The notes beneath the pieces are model-generated. The model saw only the letters and a program-made list of their open reading frames with translations, searched no databases and had not been told where the DNA came from. Positions 44,306-54,445 of a stretch of DNA of 64,000 nucleotides are shown piece after piece. Positions within the stretch are counted from its first letter, which is position 1; the number at the start of each line of letters is the position of its first letter. The DNA comes from Rhodothermus marinus DSM 4252 (GTDB taxonomy: Bacteria; Bacteroidota; Rhodothermia; Rhodothermales; Rhodothermaceae): assembly GCF_000024845.1 (NCBI RefSeq), contig NC_013501.1, positions 2,956,874 to 3,020,873 of the forward strand, written 5' to 3'. The position numbers and the translations under genes were made by a program.

Positions 44306-45679
44306 ATGGAACTGACGGCAAACATTCGTACGGTTTACGAAGAGGAGCGCCCCCGCCTGACGGACGACCAGGCCCTTCTGGAAGCTGCGCGCTGTCTGGA
44401 ATGTGGACGGGATGGCCGACCGGCCCCTTGCATCGAAGCCTGCCCCACGCACATCGACATCCCGGGCTTCATCCGGGCCATTCGGGAGGGTGATCCGCTG
44501 CATTCGGCCCGGATCATCTTCGAGGCGAATGTGCTGGGGGGAAGCTGCGCGCGCGTCTGTCCGGTGGAAGCGCTCTGCGAGGGCGCCTGCGTGCTGACCC
44601 ATGAGAAGCGGCGGCCTGTGGCCATCGGCCGCTTGCAGCGCTACGCCACGGATGCCGCGTTGGAAGCGGGCGCCGAGATCCATCCACGTCCGCGGCGCGT
44701 GCGCTGGCCGCTCAGTGTCGGGGTGGTGGGCGCCGGTCCGGCGGGGCTGGCCTGCGCGGCCGAGCTGGCGCGCCTGGGCCATGAAGTGATCGTCTACGAG
44801 GCCGCGCCGGAGCCCGGCGGGCTGGTCGTGTCGGCCATCGCCCCCTACAAGCAGATGGTCGATCCCATCCCACAGGAGGTCGAGGCCATCCGGCGGCTGG
44901 GCGTCACCTTCCGCTTCAACACACGCATCGGCCGCGACCTGTCGCTGGCCGACCTCGAAGCGCGGCACGACGCGCTGTTTCTGGGCGTGGGCATGGACGG
45001 CGACATGCCGCTGGAGCTGGAGGGCATCGACCTGGAAGGCGTGTGGCCGTCGCTGCGCTTCATCGAACGCATCAAGGCGATGAATCCGCCGCCGATCGGT
45101 GATCGCGTGGTGGTGATCGGCGGGGGCAACACGGCCATCGACGTGGCGCGCGAGGCCGTACGGCTGGGTGCCCGGCACGTGACGGTGCTTTACCGGCGCA
45201 CCGAAGCCGAAATGCCGGCCTTCCGGCACGAGGTGGAAGCTGCCTACGAGGAAGGTGTGCAGTTCGAGTGGCTGACGTTGCCGATTCGGCTGCTGGGCGA
45301 AGTGCGCGTCTCGGGCGTCGAGTGCGTCCGCACGCGCCTGGTGCCCGATCCGTCGGGCGGGCGTCCGCGGCCTCAGGTGGTCGAAGGGACCGAATTCGTG
45401 GTGCCCGCCGATACGGTCGTCTTTGCCATCGGACAGCAACCCCGTACCGACCTGCTCTCCGGCCTGCCCGGACTGCGGCTGGAGCGCGGGCGCGTATGGG
45501 TGGACGAAAACTTCCGCACAAGCCATCCCCGGGTGTTTGCCGGAGGCGACTGCGTCAACGGCGGCGGCACGGTGGTCGAGGCCGTGCAGCACGGCAAGCT
45601 GGCGGCCCGTGCCATCGATCGCCTGATCAAACCCCGCCGGCGCAGCGTCCCGGCAACCAACGGGAAGGAGGAAGACTGA
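44306..45679 (+). CDS. NAD(P)H-dependent FAD/iron-sulfur oxidoreductase (GltD/DPD-N-like)
   Basis: About 457 residues. The N-terminus carries two 4Fe-4S sites (CLECGRDGRPAPCIEACPTHID and CARVCPVEALCEGAC). Two Rossmann motifs follow: GVVGAGPAGLACAAELARLGHEVIVYE for FAD and VVVIGGGNTAIDVAREAVRLGARHVTVLYRR for NAD(P). It resembles the small subunit of glutamate synthase, the DPD flavin module and NfnB. In this operon it probably passes electrons between NAD(P)H and ferredoxin or the POR-like complex. Strong GGAGG ribosome site; spaced one base from the next gene. Confidence 0.85.
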   Translation: MELTANIRTVYEEERPRLTDDQALLEAARCLECGRDGRPAPCIEACPTHIDIPGFIRAIREGDPLHSARIIFEANVLGGSCARVCPVEALCEGACVLTHEKRRPVAIGRLQRYATDAALEAGAEIHPRPRRVRWPLSVGVVGAGPAGLACAAELARLGHEVIVYEAAPEPGGLVVSAIAPYKQMVDPIPQEVEAIRRLGVTFRFNTRIGRDLSLADLEARHDALFLGVGMDGDMPLELEGIDLEGVWPSLRFIERIKAMNPPPIGDRVVVIGGGNTAIDVAREAVRLGARHVTVLYRRTEAEMPAFRHEVEAAYEEGVQFEWLTLPIRLLGEVRVSGVECVRTRLVPDPSGGRPRPQVVEGTEFVVPADTVVFAIGQQPRTDLLSGLPGLRLERGRVWVDENFRTSHPRVFAGGDCVNGGGTVVEAVQHGKLAARAIDRLIKPRRRSVPATNGKEED

Positions 45680-45680
45680 C

Positions 45681-46601
45681 ATGCTGGAGATTCGCTGGCA
45701 CGGGCGTGGCGGTCAGGGCGCCATCACGGTCTCGAAGATCCTGGCGCTGGCCGCACTGCGCAGTGGCAAATATGCCCAGGCGTTTCCGGAGTACGGACCG
45801 GAGCGGAGCGGTGCCCCGGTGCGGGCTTATAACCGGCTGGACGATCGGCCGATCGTGCTGCACTCGGGCGTCTACACGCCGCACCGGGTGGCCGTGCTGG
45901 ACGAAACGCTGCTCGAAGCCGAGGACGTGTGCGAAGGGCTGGCCCCGGACGGCGTGCTCGTGATCAACACGACACGTCCGCCCGAGGCGATCCGGGAGCA
46001 GACCGGCTATCCCGGCCGCATCGTGTGCGTCGATGCAGCGGCGATCGCCGAGGAAACGGGCTCGCGGTTCGCCAACGTGCCGCTGCTGGGTGCACTGGCC
46101 AGCACGCTGGAATTCATCCAGCTACCCACGCTGGAAGGGGCACTGCAGGCGTTCCTGGGTAAGCGTCGGCCTGAAGTCGTCGAGGCCAACCTGGAAGCGC
46201 TCCGACGGGGCTACCGCGAGACCGTCGCGCTCGAAGCGGTAGCGCCCGAGACGCTGCCGCCACGTCCACGCTCCGAAGGAAGCCGGGCGCTTCCACCCTA
46301 CTATGCCCTGCCCATCGGCGGCGTCATCACGCCGGAGATCCGCTGGTTCCCGAAAACCGGGGGCTGGCGCAACGAACGGCCGGTCTTCAACGAGGCGCTC
46401 TGCGTGAACTGTCTGCTGTGCTGGGCGCACTGCCCCGAACCGGCCATCGTGGTGCACGACCGCCTGATGGAAGGCTTCAACTACGACTACTGCAAAGGCT
46501 GCGGGATCTGCGTGGCCATGTGTCCGACGGGCGCTCTGACCATGGTGCCCGAAGGCGCTGCCGAACCGGTGGCCGCGTCGGTCTCGCCCAACCCGAGGTG
46601 A
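45681..46601 (+). CDS. 2-oxoacid:ferredoxin oxidoreductase gamma-delta fusion subunit
   Basis: 306 residues. The N-terminal two-thirds is the gamma subunit (WHGRGGQGAITVSKILALAAL, YGPERSGAPVRAYNRLDD). The C-terminal third is the ferredoxin-like delta subunit with two 4Fe-4S sites: CVNCLLCWAHCPEPAI and CKGCGICVAMCPTGAL. In pyruvate ferredoxin oxidoreductase these are normally separate genes in four-subunit enzymes. It belongs with the alpha and beta genes downstream. Confidence 0.88.
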   Translation: MLEIRWHGRGGQGAITVSKILALAALRSGKYAQAFPEYGPERSGAPVRAYNRLDDRPIVLHSGVYTPHRVAVLDETLLEAEDVCEGLAPDGVLVINTTRPPEAIREQTGYPGRIVCVDAAAIAEETGSRFANVPLLGALASTLEFIQLPTLEGALQAFLGKRRPEVVEANLEALRRGYRETVALEAVAPETLPPRPRSEGSRALPPYYALPIGGVITPEIRWFPKTGGWRNERPVFNEALCVNCLLCWAHCPEPAIVVHDRLMEGFNYDYCKGCGICVAMCPTGALTMVPEGAAEPVAASVSPNPR

Positions 46602-46605
46602 TGCC

Positions 46606-47805
46606 ATGACACTCGTGGTCACTCCCCGGCTCGAAGCCGCCCAGTTACTGACGGGCGCGCAGGCTGTGGCGCACGCCATGCGCCAGATCGAGCCCGACGT
46701 CGTGCCGGTCTATCCGATCACGCCGCAGACGCCGATCATCGAAGAGTTTGCGCAGATGGTGGCCGACGGCCGCTGCGACACCGAAATCGTCAACGTCGAG
46801 TCGGAGCACTCGGCCATGAGCGCGGCCGTGGGCGCTTCGGTGGCCGGCGCGCGCGTGATGACGGCCACGGCCTCGCAGGGCCTGGCGCTGATGATCGAGG
46901 TGCTCTACATCGCGGCCTCCATGCGCTGCCCGATCGTGATGCCGCTGGGCAACCGGGCGCTGAGCGGGCCGATCAACATCCACTGCGACCACTCCGACGC
47001 CATGCTGGCCCGCGATTCAGGCGCCGTCCAGATCTTCACCGAAAACGGCCAGGAAGCCTACGACTACACGCTGATGGCCGTGCGCCTGGCCGAAGACCAG
47101 CGGGTGCTGTTGCCCGTGATCGTCAATCTGGACGGCTTCACGCTCACGCATTCGGCCGAGGCCGTCGAGCTGCTGCCCGACGAGGTGGCCCGGGCGTTCG
47201 TGGGCCACTATCGGCCGCTCTATCCGCTGCTGGACACGGTGCGCCCCACCACGCAGGGCCCGTTCGACATGCCCGACTTCTACTACGAGCACAAGCGGCA
47301 ACAGGACGAGGCCATGCGAGGCGTGCTGGAGGTCTTCCCCGAGGTGCAGCGCGCCTACGCCGAGGCCACCGGCCGCAACTACCGGGGTTACTACGAAGCC
47401 TACCGGCTCGACGATGCGGACTTTGCCGTGGTCGTGCTGGGATCGACGGCCGGCACGGCCAAAGTCGTCGTCGATACGCTTCGGGACGAAGGGCAGCGGG
47501 TGGGTCTGCTCAAGCTGTGGCTCTTCCGACCCTTCCCGCATGCCGCCGTGGCCGAAGCGCTGCGCGGCAAGCAGGCCGTGGCCGTGATGGACCGGGCGCT
47601 GTCGTTCGGAAGCTGGGGGCCGCTCTTCACCGAAATTGCCGCGGCCCTGTACGGCCTGCCCGAAGCCGAGCGACCGCGCCTGCACAACTTCACCTATGGT
47701 CTGGGAGGGCGCGACGTTACGCCCGACCAGATCGCCGAAGCGCTGACCCGCATTCAGGATCCGCACACGCCTGCCGTCATGCACTATCTGGGCGTGCGCG
47801 CCTAA
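46606..47805 (+). CDS. porA: 2-oxoacid (pyruvate-type):ferredoxin oxidoreductase alpha subunit
   Basis: 399 residues. YPITPQTPIIEEFAQMVADGR, NVESEHSAMSAAVGASVAGARVMTATASQGLALM and RCPIVMPLGNRALSGPINIHCDHSDAM are hallmarks of the alpha subunit that makes part of the CoA and thiamine sites. It most resembles pyruvate-type rather than ketoisovalerate-type. Substrate specificity cannot be decided by eye. Confidence 0.88.
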   Translation: MTLVVTPRLEAAQLLTGAQAVAHAMRQIEPDVVPVYPITPQTPIIEEFAQMVADGRCDTEIVNVESEHSAMSAAVGASVAGARVMTATASQGLALMIEVLYIAASMRCPIVMPLGNRALSGPINIHCDHSDAMLARDSGAVQIFTENGQEAYDYTLMAVRLAEDQRVLLPVIVNLDGFTLTHSAEAVELLPDEVARAFVGHYRPLYPLLDTVRPTTQGPFDMPDFYYEHKRQQDEAMRGVLEVFPEVQRAYAEATGRNYRGYYEAYRLDDADFAVVVLGSTAGTAKVVVDTLRDEGQRVGLLKLWLFRPFPHAAVAEALRGKQAVAVMDRALSFGSWGPLFTEIAAALYGLPEAERPRLHNFTYGLGGRDVTPDQIAEALTRIQDPHTPAVMHYLGVRA

Positions 47806-47821
47806 CCCGAGAGAAGCTGCC

Positions 47822-48829
47822 ATGATGACCGGGCTTTCCTCCAACGGCGAAACGATTCGCTTGAAGACGCTCAAAGAACTGGCCGAGCGTGAACAGCGCG
47901 CGCTGCGCTTCCAGGGCGGCCACTCGCTCTGCGCGGGTTGCGGCGTGCCGCTGGTGGTGCGCACCGTGCTGAACGCCATCGACACGCCCGTGGTCGTGGT
48001 CAACGCGACGGGCTGCCTGGAGGTGGCCACCACGCGCTATCCTTCGACGGCCTGGAACGTGCCCTGGCTGCACGTGGCCTTCGAGAATGCGGCCGCCGCC
48101 GCCAGCGGCGTGGAGGCTGCCTTCCGGGTGCTCAACCGCAAACGCAAAAACGGCCGGCCGATTCCCTTCGACCTGCCCGAAGACGTGCGCATCATCGCCT
48201 TTGGCGGCGACGGCGGCACCTACGACATCGGGCTGCAGGCCCTCTCGGGCGCCCTGGAGCGCGGGCACCGCTTCACGTACATCTGCTACGACAACGAAGC
48301 CTACATGAACACGGGCAACCAGCGGAGTGGCGCCACGCCCCCACTGGCCCATACGACCACCACGCCCGTGGGCGAGCAGAGCCTGGGCAAACTCCAGCAG
48401 CGCAAGGACCTGACGGAGATCGCCGTCGCCCACCACGTGCCGTATGTGGCCCAGGCGTCGATCTCGAACTGGCAGGATCTGGTGCGTAAGATCCAGATGG
48501 CCGTGCAGGTGGACGGACCGAGCTTTCTCAACGTACTGGCGCCCTGCCAGCGCGGCTGGGGCTACGATCCGTCTCAGACCGTCGAGATTGCCCGCCTGGC
48601 CGTCGAAACGTGCTTCTGGCCGCTCTACGAGGTGATCGACGGCGAGTACCGGCTGAACTACCGACCGCGCAAGCCGCTGCCCATCGCCGAATGGGTCAAA
48701 ACGCAGGGACGCTTCCGTCACCTGCTCCGCCCGGAGAACCGACACCTGCTCGACGCGCTGCAGGAGCAGGTCAACCGCGAATGGGAGCGGCTGCTGCGCA
48801 AATGCGAAGGACGCCTGCTGGAAGTGTAG
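47822..48829 (+). CDS. porB: 2-oxoacid (pyruvate-type):ferredoxin oxidoreductase beta subunit
   Basis: 335 residues; binds thiamine diphosphate and one 4Fe-4S. GHSLCAGCGVPLVVRTVL has the first cysteines, IIAFGGDGGTYDIGLQALSGALERG the ThDP-binding GDG...N motif, ICYDNEAYMNTGNQRSGATP, and a later Cys pair near LAPCQRGWGYDP. The 217-bp spacer that follows has a perfect GGGCGTG/CACGCCC hairpin (48854-48875) and a GTAAC-N6-GTTAC dyad (48885-48900), so a new promoter for hydB is likely. Confidence 0.9.
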   Translation: MMTGLSSNGETIRLKTLKELAEREQRALRFQGGHSLCAGCGVPLVVRTVLNAIDTPVVVVNATGCLEVATTRYPSTAWNVPWLHVAFENAAAAASGVEAAFRVLNRKRKNGRPIPFDLPEDVRIIAFGGDGGTYDIGLQALSGALERGHRFTYICYDNEAYMNTGNQRSGATPPLAHTTTTPVGEQSLGKLQQRKDLTEIAVAHHVPYVAQASISNWQDLVRKIQMAVQVDGPSFLNVLAPCQRGWGYDPSQTVEIARLAVETCFWPLYEVIDGEYRLNYRPRKPLPIAEWVKTQGRFRHLLRPENRHLLDALQEQVNREWERLLRKCEGRLLEV

Positions 48830-49046
48830 GACGATCGGGTATCCGGCCAATGCGGGCGTGTCGCCATGCACGCCCGGAAGCTCCGTAACCGGAACGTTAC
48901 ATCTGAAGCCTTGCGGGAAGTGGCCCGTGGGTGCTCTTTGAGCGCGAAGCAGGGCCGGGCATGTCGGTGCGGGCTTTTCTGAAGGGATAACATGCCCGAA
49001 GCGGGAGTGCCGGTCTGCCTGTTTTCACATCAACCACCGGGAAAAC
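48830..49046 (+). promoter_or_regulatory. 217-bp spacer with hairpin and dyad, likely hydrogenase promoter region
   Basis: GGGCGTG/CACGCCC (48854-48875) forms a hairpin without T-run, and GTAACCGGAACGTTAC (48885-48900) contains the inverted repeat GTAAC-N6-GTTAC. No gene is visible. The latter could be a regulator site for the hydrogenase operon, but no consensus known to me matches. Confidence 0.35.
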
Positions 49047-50186
49047 ATGCGTCAAACCATGGCCTGGGTCCTGGAGCGCCGGGACTTCGATGCGCTGCTC
49101 GAGGCGCTGGCCCGGCGCGGCTACACGCTGATCGGGCCGCGCGTACGCGACGGTGCCATCGTCTACGACCGCATTCGCCGGAGCGAAGACCTGCCCGTCG
49201 GCTGGACCGACGAGCAGCGCGGCGGCACGTACCGCCTGCGCCGCCGGGATGACGAGGCGCTTTTCGGGTACGTGGTGGGTCCGCAGAGCTGGAAGCAATG
49301 GCTCTTTCCTCCCACGCTGCGCCTCTGGCGGGCCAGCCGGAGCGAAGGCGACGGTGCGTTTGCCGTGGAAGAAACACCGCTGCCGGACGAAGCCTATGCC
49401 TTCATCGGCGTGCGCGCCTGCGAGCTGGCGGCCATCGCCGTGCAGGATCGCGTCTTCCTGGAAGGCCCCTATGCCGACCCTTACTACCGGGCCGTACGTG
49501 AGCGGCTGTTTCTGCTGGCCGTCAACTGCACCGAGCCCGGTGGCACCTGTTTCTGCGCCTCGATGCAGACGGGGCCCCGCGCCACCGCGGGCTTCGACCT
49601 GGCCCTGACCGAAGTGCTGGAAGGCGACCGCCACTACTTTGTCGTGACCGTCGGGAGCGACACCGGCCGTGCCGTGCTGTCCGAGGTGCCTCATCGCGAG
49701 GCGCAGCCCGACGAGGTGGCCGCTGCCGACACGCGCCTGCAGGAAGCCGCCACCCGCATGGGCCGCCACCTGGATACCGAGGGGCTGAAGGAGCTGCTGC
49801 AGGCGTGCTACGAACACCCGTGCTGGGACGAGGTGGCCCGCCGCTGCCTGAGCTGCGCCAACTGCACGATGGTCTGCCCGACATGCTTCTGCCACACCGT
49901 CGAGGACGTTACCGACCTGACCGGCCAGACGACCGAGCGTGTGCGACGCTGGGACTCCTGCTTTTCCGTGGAATTCTCCTACATCCACGGCGGAAGCGTG
50001 CGCCAGAGCACCCGCTCGCGCTACCGCCAGTGGCTCATGCATAAGCTTTCCACCTGGGTGGATCAGTTCGGTGTGATGGGCTGCGTGGGATGTGGCCGGT
50101 GCATCACCTGGTGCCCGGTCGGCATCGACCTGACCGAGGAGGTGGCCGCCATCCGTTCCACCCGCAAACCTGCTTCGTCGCCATGA
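49047..50186 (+). CDS. hydB: group 3b [NiFe]-hydrogenase beta subunit
   Basis: 379 residues. Iron-sulfur protein linking hydrogenase to NADP-flavin subunits: [16 protein letters not shown] and [16 protein letters not shown] are two 4Fe-4S sites in the C-terminal third, and [17 protein letters not shown] is the conserved motif of the HydB/AsrA family. ATG at 49047; its stop overlaps the next gene's start (ATGA). Confidence 0.9.
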   Translation: MRQTMAWVLERRDFDALLEALARRGYTLIGPRVRDGAIVYDRIRRSEDLPVGWTDEQRGGTYRLRRRDDEALFGYVVGPQSWKQWLFPPTLRLWRASRSEGDGAFAVEETPLPDEAYAFIGVRACELAAIAVQDRVFLEGPYADPYYRAVRERLFLLAVNCTEPGGTCFCASMQTGPRATAGFDLALTEVLEGDRHYFVVTVGSDTGRAVLSEVPHREAQPDEVAAADTRLQEAATRMGRHLDTEGLKELLQACYEHPCWDEVARRCLSCANCTMVCPTCFCHTVEDVTDLTGQTTERVRRWDSCFSVEFSYIHGGSVRQSTRSRYRQWLMHKLSTWVDQFGVMGCVGCGRCITWCPVGIDLTEEVAAIRSTRKPASSP

Positions 50187-50674
50187 CCGCGCAACGTTCA
50201 CTGAAAGACCTGCTGGCCGAGCACCCGTTCTTTCAGGGGCTCGACGACCCGTACCTGGAACTGATTGCCGGCTGTGCCCGGAACGTACGATTCAATGCCG
50301 GAAGCTACATCTTTCGTGAGGGCGAACCGGCCACCGAGTTCTTTCTGATTCGCTACGGCCGCGTCTCGATCGAGGTGCATCTGCCCGAGCGCGGCACGGT
50401 AACCATTCAGACGCTGGGCGAAGGTGACGTGCTGGGCTGGTCCTGGCTCGTGCCTCCCTACCGCAATCAGTTCGACGCCCGGGCACTGACACTCGTGCGG
50501 GCACTGGCCTTCGACGGCGCCTGCATTCGAAACAAATGCGCTGAGGACCCGCGCCTGGGCTACGAAATCTTCAGCCGCTTTGCCCGGATCATCGCAGAAC
50601 GACTGCAGGCCACCCGCCTGCAACTGCTCGACATGTACGGTGCCGCCCCCCGTCGTCAACCGCTGCACGCCTGA
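50183..50674 (+). CDS. cyclic nucleotide-binding protein embedded in the hydrogenase operon
   Basis: About 163 residues. [54 protein letters not shown] is a CNB fold, followed by [25 protein letters not shown] short helical tail ([22 protein letters not shown]) but no HTH. It is translationally coupled to hydB by ATGA and followed 5 bp later by hydG, so it is part of the complex or regulates it. Known clusters of this hydrogenase class sometimes include such a gene; its role is not established. Confidence 0.8.
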   Translation: MTAQRSLKDLLAEHPFFQGLDDPYLELIAGCARNVRFNAGSYIFREGEPATEFFLIRYGRVSIEVHLPERGTVTIQTLGEGDVLGWSWLVPPYRNQFDARALTLVRALAFDGACIRNKCAEDPRLGYEIFSRFARIIAERLQATRLQLLDMYGAAPRRQPLHA

Positions 50675-50679
50675 GCCCT

Positions 50680-51543
50680 ATGACCGAGACGCTTCTGGTC
50701 CGACCGGAAACGGCGCTGACGCCTGCGCCCATGACGCCCACCCGCTGGCGGGTCCTGCGCCGACGGCGCGAAACGCACGACACGTGCACGCTGGAGCTGG
50801 AGCCGCTCGACACGGACGGCATGGCGTTTCGACCCGGCCAGTTCAACATGCTCTACGTCTTCGGCATCGGCGAAGTGCCGATCTCGATCAGCGGCGATCC
50901 GGCCCAACCGGACCGGCTGGTGCATACGATCCGGGCGGTGGGCCCGGTCAGTACGGCCCTGTGCGCGCGCAAAGCGGGCGACGTGATCGGCGTACGCGGG
51001 CCGTTCGGGAGCGCCTGGCCTGTGGAAGCGGCCGAGGGGTACGACGTGGTGGTGATGGCCGGCGGCATTGGACTGGCGCCCCTGCGTCCCGCCATCTACC
51101 ATCTGCTGCAGCATCGCGGCCACTACGGCAATCTGGTGTTGCTCTACGGCGCGCGCACACCCCGCGACCTGCTCTACGTTCGTGAACTGGAGCGCTGGCG
51201 CGGCCGCTTCGACGTGCAGGTAGAGGTGACCGTCGACCACGCCGGTGCGGGCTGGTTCGGTCACGTGGGCGTGGTGACCACACTGCTGCCGCGCGCCCAC
51301 TTCGATCCGGAAGAGACCGTCGCCTTCGTATGCGGCCCCGAGATCATGATGCGCTTTGCGGCCAAGGCGCTGATGGAGCGTGGCGTGGCCCCGGAGCGCA
51401 TTTACCTTTCGATGGAGCGCAACATGAAGTGCGCCATCGGTCTGTGTGGCCATTGCCAGTTCGGCCCGGTCTTCGTCTGCAAAGACGGACCGGTGTTCGA
51501 CTTTGCCCGCGTTGCCCGACTGCTGACCATCCGAGAACTCTGA
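50680..51543 (+). CDS. hydG: group 3b hydrogenase gamma (NADP-linked FAD) subunit
   Basis: 287 residues of the ferredoxin-NADP reductase fold: [22 protein letters not shown] binds [15 protein letters not shown] and [20 protein letters not shown] bind NAD(P), and [17 protein letters not shown] holds the [2Fe-2S] cluster. This subunit exchanges electrons with NADP(H), which is the distinguishing role of group 3b (sulfhydrogenase-like) enzymes. Confidence 0.92.
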   Translation: MTETLLVRPETALTPAPMTPTRWRVLRRRRETHDTCTLELEPLDTDGMAFRPGQFNMLYVFGIGEVPISISGDPAQPDRLVHTIRAVGPVSTALCARKAGDVIGVRGPFGSAWPVEAAEGYDVVVMAGGIGLAPLRPAIYHLLQHRGHYGNLVLLYGARTPRDLLYVRELERWRGRFDVQVEVTVDHAGAGWFGHVGVVTTLLPRAHFDPEETVAFVCGPEIMMRFAAKALMERGVAPERIYLSMERNMKCAIGLCGHCQFGPVFVCKDGPVFDFARVARLLTIREL

Positions 51544-51547
51544 CGCC

Positions 51548-52330
51548 ATGGCCCGACGCAAGCCCAAACTCGCGGTCTGGAAGTTTGCCTCCTGCGACGG
51601 CTGCCAGCTCAGCCTGCTCGACTGCGAAGACGAACTGCTGGCGGTAGCCGGCGCCATCGAGATTGCCTACTTCCTGGAGGCTTCCCGGGCGACGGTGCGC
51701 GGTCCCTATGACCTGTCGCTCGTCGAGGGCTCCATCACCACGCCGCACGATGCCGAGCGCATTCGCCAGATCCGTCAGCAGTCGCGTTTTCTTGTGACCA
51801 TCGGCGCGTGCGCCACGGCGGGCGGCATCCAGGCGCTGCGCAACTTTCAGGACGTGGCCGAATTCACGCGCATCGTCTACGCCCGGCCGGAGTACATCGA
51901 GACGCTGGCCACCTCGACCCCGATCGCCGAGCACGTACCCGTTGATTTCGAACTGCGCGGCTGCCCGATCAACAAGCAGCAGCTGCTGGAAGTCATCACG
52001 GCGTTTCTGCAGGGCCGGCGCCCCAACATCCCCACCTACAGCGTCTGCGTCGAGTGCAAGCGTCGGGGCACGGTGTGCGTCATGGTAGCCCGCGGCACGC
52101 CCTGCCTGGGGCCGCTCACACAGGCCGGCTGCGGCGCGCTGTGCCCTGCCTACAACCGGGGCTGCTACGCCTGCTTCGGCCCGAAAGAAACACCCAACCC
52201 GGCCTCGCTCATGCAGTGGTGGCAGGAGCAGCTCGGCGTGTCGGCCCGCGATGCCGAGCGGGCCCTCCGCACCTTCAACGCCTATGCCCCGGCCTTCCGG
52301 GAAGCGACGATCGCCCAACCCAACCCGTAG
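51548..52330 (+). CDS. hydD: group 3b hydrogenase delta (small) subunit
   Basis: 260 residues. The proximal 4Fe-4S site Cys is [18 protein letters not shown] with [15 protein letters not shown] and [14 protein letters not shown], and [40 protein letters not shown] supply further clusters. Cytoplasmic; no Tat signal, as expected for bidirectional group 3 enzymes. Confidence 0.94.
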   Translation: MARRKPKLAVWKFASCDGCQLSLLDCEDELLAVAGAIEIAYFLEASRATVRGPYDLSLVEGSITTPHDAERIRQIRQQSRFLVTIGACATAGGIQALRNFQDVAEFTRIVYARPEYIETLATSTPIAEHVPVDFELRGCPINKQQLLEVITAFLQGRRPNIPTYSVCVECKRRGTVCVMVARGTPCLGPLTQAGCGALCPAYNRGCYACFGPKETPNPASLMQWWQEQLGVSARDAERALRTFNAYAPAFREATIAQPNP

Positions 52331-52339
52331 CCAGCAGCC

Positions 52340-53641
52340 ATGTCGGAAGTTCGCCCGACCCGCACGATCCGCGTCGAGGCCCTGGCCCGCGTCGAGGGCG
52401 AAGGGGCCATGTACGTCCGCATTCGCAACAACCAGGTCACCGATGTCCGGCTGCGCATCTACGAGCCGCCCCGCTTCTTCGAGGCGTTCCTGCGCGGCCG
52501 CTCGTTTCTGGAGGCGCCCGACATTACGGCCCGCATCTGCGGTATCTGTCCGGTGGCCTACCAGATGAGCGCCTGCACGGCCATGGAAAACGCCTGCGGC
52601 GTGGAGGTGAACGGTCCGCTGCGGCTGCTGCGTCGCCTGCTCTACTGCGGCGAATGGATCGAAAGCCACACGCTGCATGTGTTCATGCTGCACGCGCCCG
52701 ACTTTCTCGGCTACGAAAGTGCCCTCGAGATGGCCCGCGACTACCCGGACCGGGTCCAGCAGGGCCTCCAGCTCAAAAAGATCGGCAACGAGCTGATGCG
52801 CGTGATCGGCGGGCGGGAGATTCACCCGATCAACGTGCGCGTGGGCGGCTTCTACCGGGCCCCTCGCCCCGACGAACTGCGCGCGCTGGTGGAACCGCTC
52901 CGCTGGGCCCGCGAGACGGCCTACGACACGGTGCGCTGGGTGGCGGGCTTCGAGTTTCCGGACTTCGAGCAGGACTACGAGTTCGTGGCGCTGCGGCGCG
53001 ACGACGAGTACGCCATCCTGGACGGCCGGCTCGTCTCAAACCGAGGGCTGGACATTCCGATCGCGGCCTTCAACGACCACATCGAGGAAGAACACGTGCC
53101 GCATTCCAACGCGCTGCACGCCCGCATTCGCGGGCGCGGTGCCTACCTGGTGGGACCGCTGGCCCGCTTCAATCTGAACTTCGATCGGCTTTCGCCGCTG
53201 GCACAGGAAGCCGCCCGCGAGGTGGGCTTCCTGCCCGAATGCCGCAATCCTTTCAAGAGCATCATCGCCCGGGCCGTCGAGATTCTGTACGCCTGCGACG
53301 AGGCGCTCCGCCTGATCGAAGCCTATGAACCGCCGGAGCAGCCGTTCGTCGAGGTACCACCCCGTGCCGCCACCGGCCACGGCTGCACCGAGGCACCCCG
53401 GGGCATCCTCTACCACCGGTACGTGATCGACGACGAGGGCACCATCCTGGAAGCCCAGATTGTGCCGCCGACGTCCCAGAATCAACGGCGCATCGAGGAA
53501 GATCTCCGGGCCTTCGTCGCGCGGGCGCTCACGCTGCCCGACGACGAGCTCCAGTGGCGCTGCGAGCAGGCCATCCGGAATTACGACCCGTGCATCTCGT
53601 GCGCCACGCACTTTCTGAAGCTCGAAGTGGACCGGGCATGA
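52340..53641 (+). CDS. hydA: group 3b [NiFe]-hydrogenase large (alpha) subunit
   Basis: 433 residues. Ni ligands are the N-terminal pair Cys67/Cys70 in [11 protein letters not shown] and the C-terminal pair Cys418/Cys421 in DPCISCATH. The nine residues after His424 (FLKLEVDRA) are the C-terminal tail that a maturation protease removes after Ni insertion. GGFYRAPR and [14 protein letters not shown] are also conserved. It reversibly oxidises H2. Confidence 0.96.
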   Translation: MSEVRPTRTIRVEALARVEGEGAMYVRIRNNQVTDVRLRIYEPPRFFEAFLRGRSFLEAPDITARICGICPVAYQMSACTAMENACGVEVNGPLRLLRRLLYCGEWIESHTLHVFMLHAPDFLGYESALEMARDYPDRVQQGLQLKKIGNELMRVIGGREIHPINVRVGGFYRAPRPDELRALVEPLRWARETAYDTVRWVAGFEFPDFEQDYEFVALRRDDEYAILDGRLVSNRGLDIPIAAFNDHIEEEHVPHSNALHARIRGRGAYLVGPLARFNLNFDRLSPLAQEAAREVGFLPECRNPFKSIIARAVEILYACDEALRLIEAYEPPEQPFVEVPPRAATGHGCTEAPRGILYHRYVIDDEGTILEAQIVPPTSQNQRRIEEDLRAFVARALTLPDDELQWRCEQAIRNYDPCISCATHFLKLEVDRA

Positions 53642-54087
53642 AGGTGGTGATCGGGCTGGGCAACGCGCTGCGCGGGGACGACGCGGCGGGACCGGCGACG
53701 GTGGAACAGCTCCGGCCCCGCCTGAACGGCACGGTGCGACTGCTTACGCTGAACGATCCGCTGCATCTGCCCGACTGCTGGGAAGGGGCCGACCTGGCCA
53801 TCGTGTGCGACGCCGTCTGCTCGGGCGCGACGCCGGGCACGCTGCACCGGTTCGAAGCGCATGCGGCTCCCTTGCCCGCTTCGGTCCGCCCGGCCCTGTC
53901 GTCGCACGGGATCGGGCTGGCCGAGGTCGTCGAACTGGCCCGGCGGCTCGGTCGGCTGCCCCGCCGCCTGGTCATTTTCGGAATCGAAGGCCGCTGCTTC
54001 GAGCCCGGCACCCCGCTTTCGCCCGAAGTGGCGGCGGCCGTACCGCGCGCCGCCGAAGCCATTCTGCAGGAGCTGCGCGATGCATGA
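53638..54087 (+). CDS. hycI: hydrogenase maturation protease
   Basis: About 149 residues. [16 protein letters not shown] contains the family GNxLxxDDGxG region (here D-D-A-A), [17 protein letters not shown] and [14 protein letters not shown] the later conserved acids and His. It cleaves the large subunit tail after nickel insertion. Its ATG overlaps the hydA TGA (ATGA). Its 3' end overlaps hypA. Confidence 0.9.
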   Translation: MKVVIGLGNALRGDDAAGPATVEQLRPRLNGTVRLLTLNDPLHLPDCWEGADLAIVCDAVCSGATPGTLHRFEAHAAPLPASVRPALSSHGIGLAEVVELARRLGRLPRRLVIFGIEGRCFEPGTPLSPEVAAAVPRAAEAILQELRDA

Positions 54088-54445
54088 ACTGAGCATAGCC
54101 CGCGAGCTGGTCCGGCTCATCGAGGCCGAGGCCCGACGTGCCGGAGCCCGGCGCGTCCGCTCGGCACGCGTGGTGCTGGGCGCCCGCTCGCACGTTTCGG
54201 CCGAGATCCTGCAGTTTTACGTAACGCACCTGCTCGATCCCGAGGGACCGGCCGCGGGGCTGGTGCTCACCTGCGAACGGCAACCCATGCGCTTTCGGTG
54301 CGGGCCCTGCCGGATCGACTACGAACCGTCCGAGACCGACTGGCGCTGCCCGCGGTGCGGCCGCATCGGCGAGCTGCTCGAAACGGGCGACGAAGTCTTC
54401 CTGGAAAGCCTAGAAATCGAATGCGCACCGCAACCGAACACCTGA
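54080..54445 (+). CDS. hypA: hydrogenase nickel metallochaperone HypA
   Basis: 121 residues starting [11 protein letters not shown], the Ni-binding N-terminus with His2. The C-terminal zinc ribbon is C-x2-C...C-x2-C in RCGPCRIDYE and WRCPRCGRIGELLETG. It hands Ni to the hydrogenase with HypB. It overlaps the protease gene by 8 bp and hypF by 25 bp. Confidence 0.94.
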   Translation: MHELSIARELVRLIEAEARRAGARRVRSARVVLGARSHVSAEILQFYVTHLLDPEGPAAGLVLTCERQPMRFRCGPCRIDYEPSETDWRCPRCGRIGELLETGDEVFLESLEIECAPQPNT

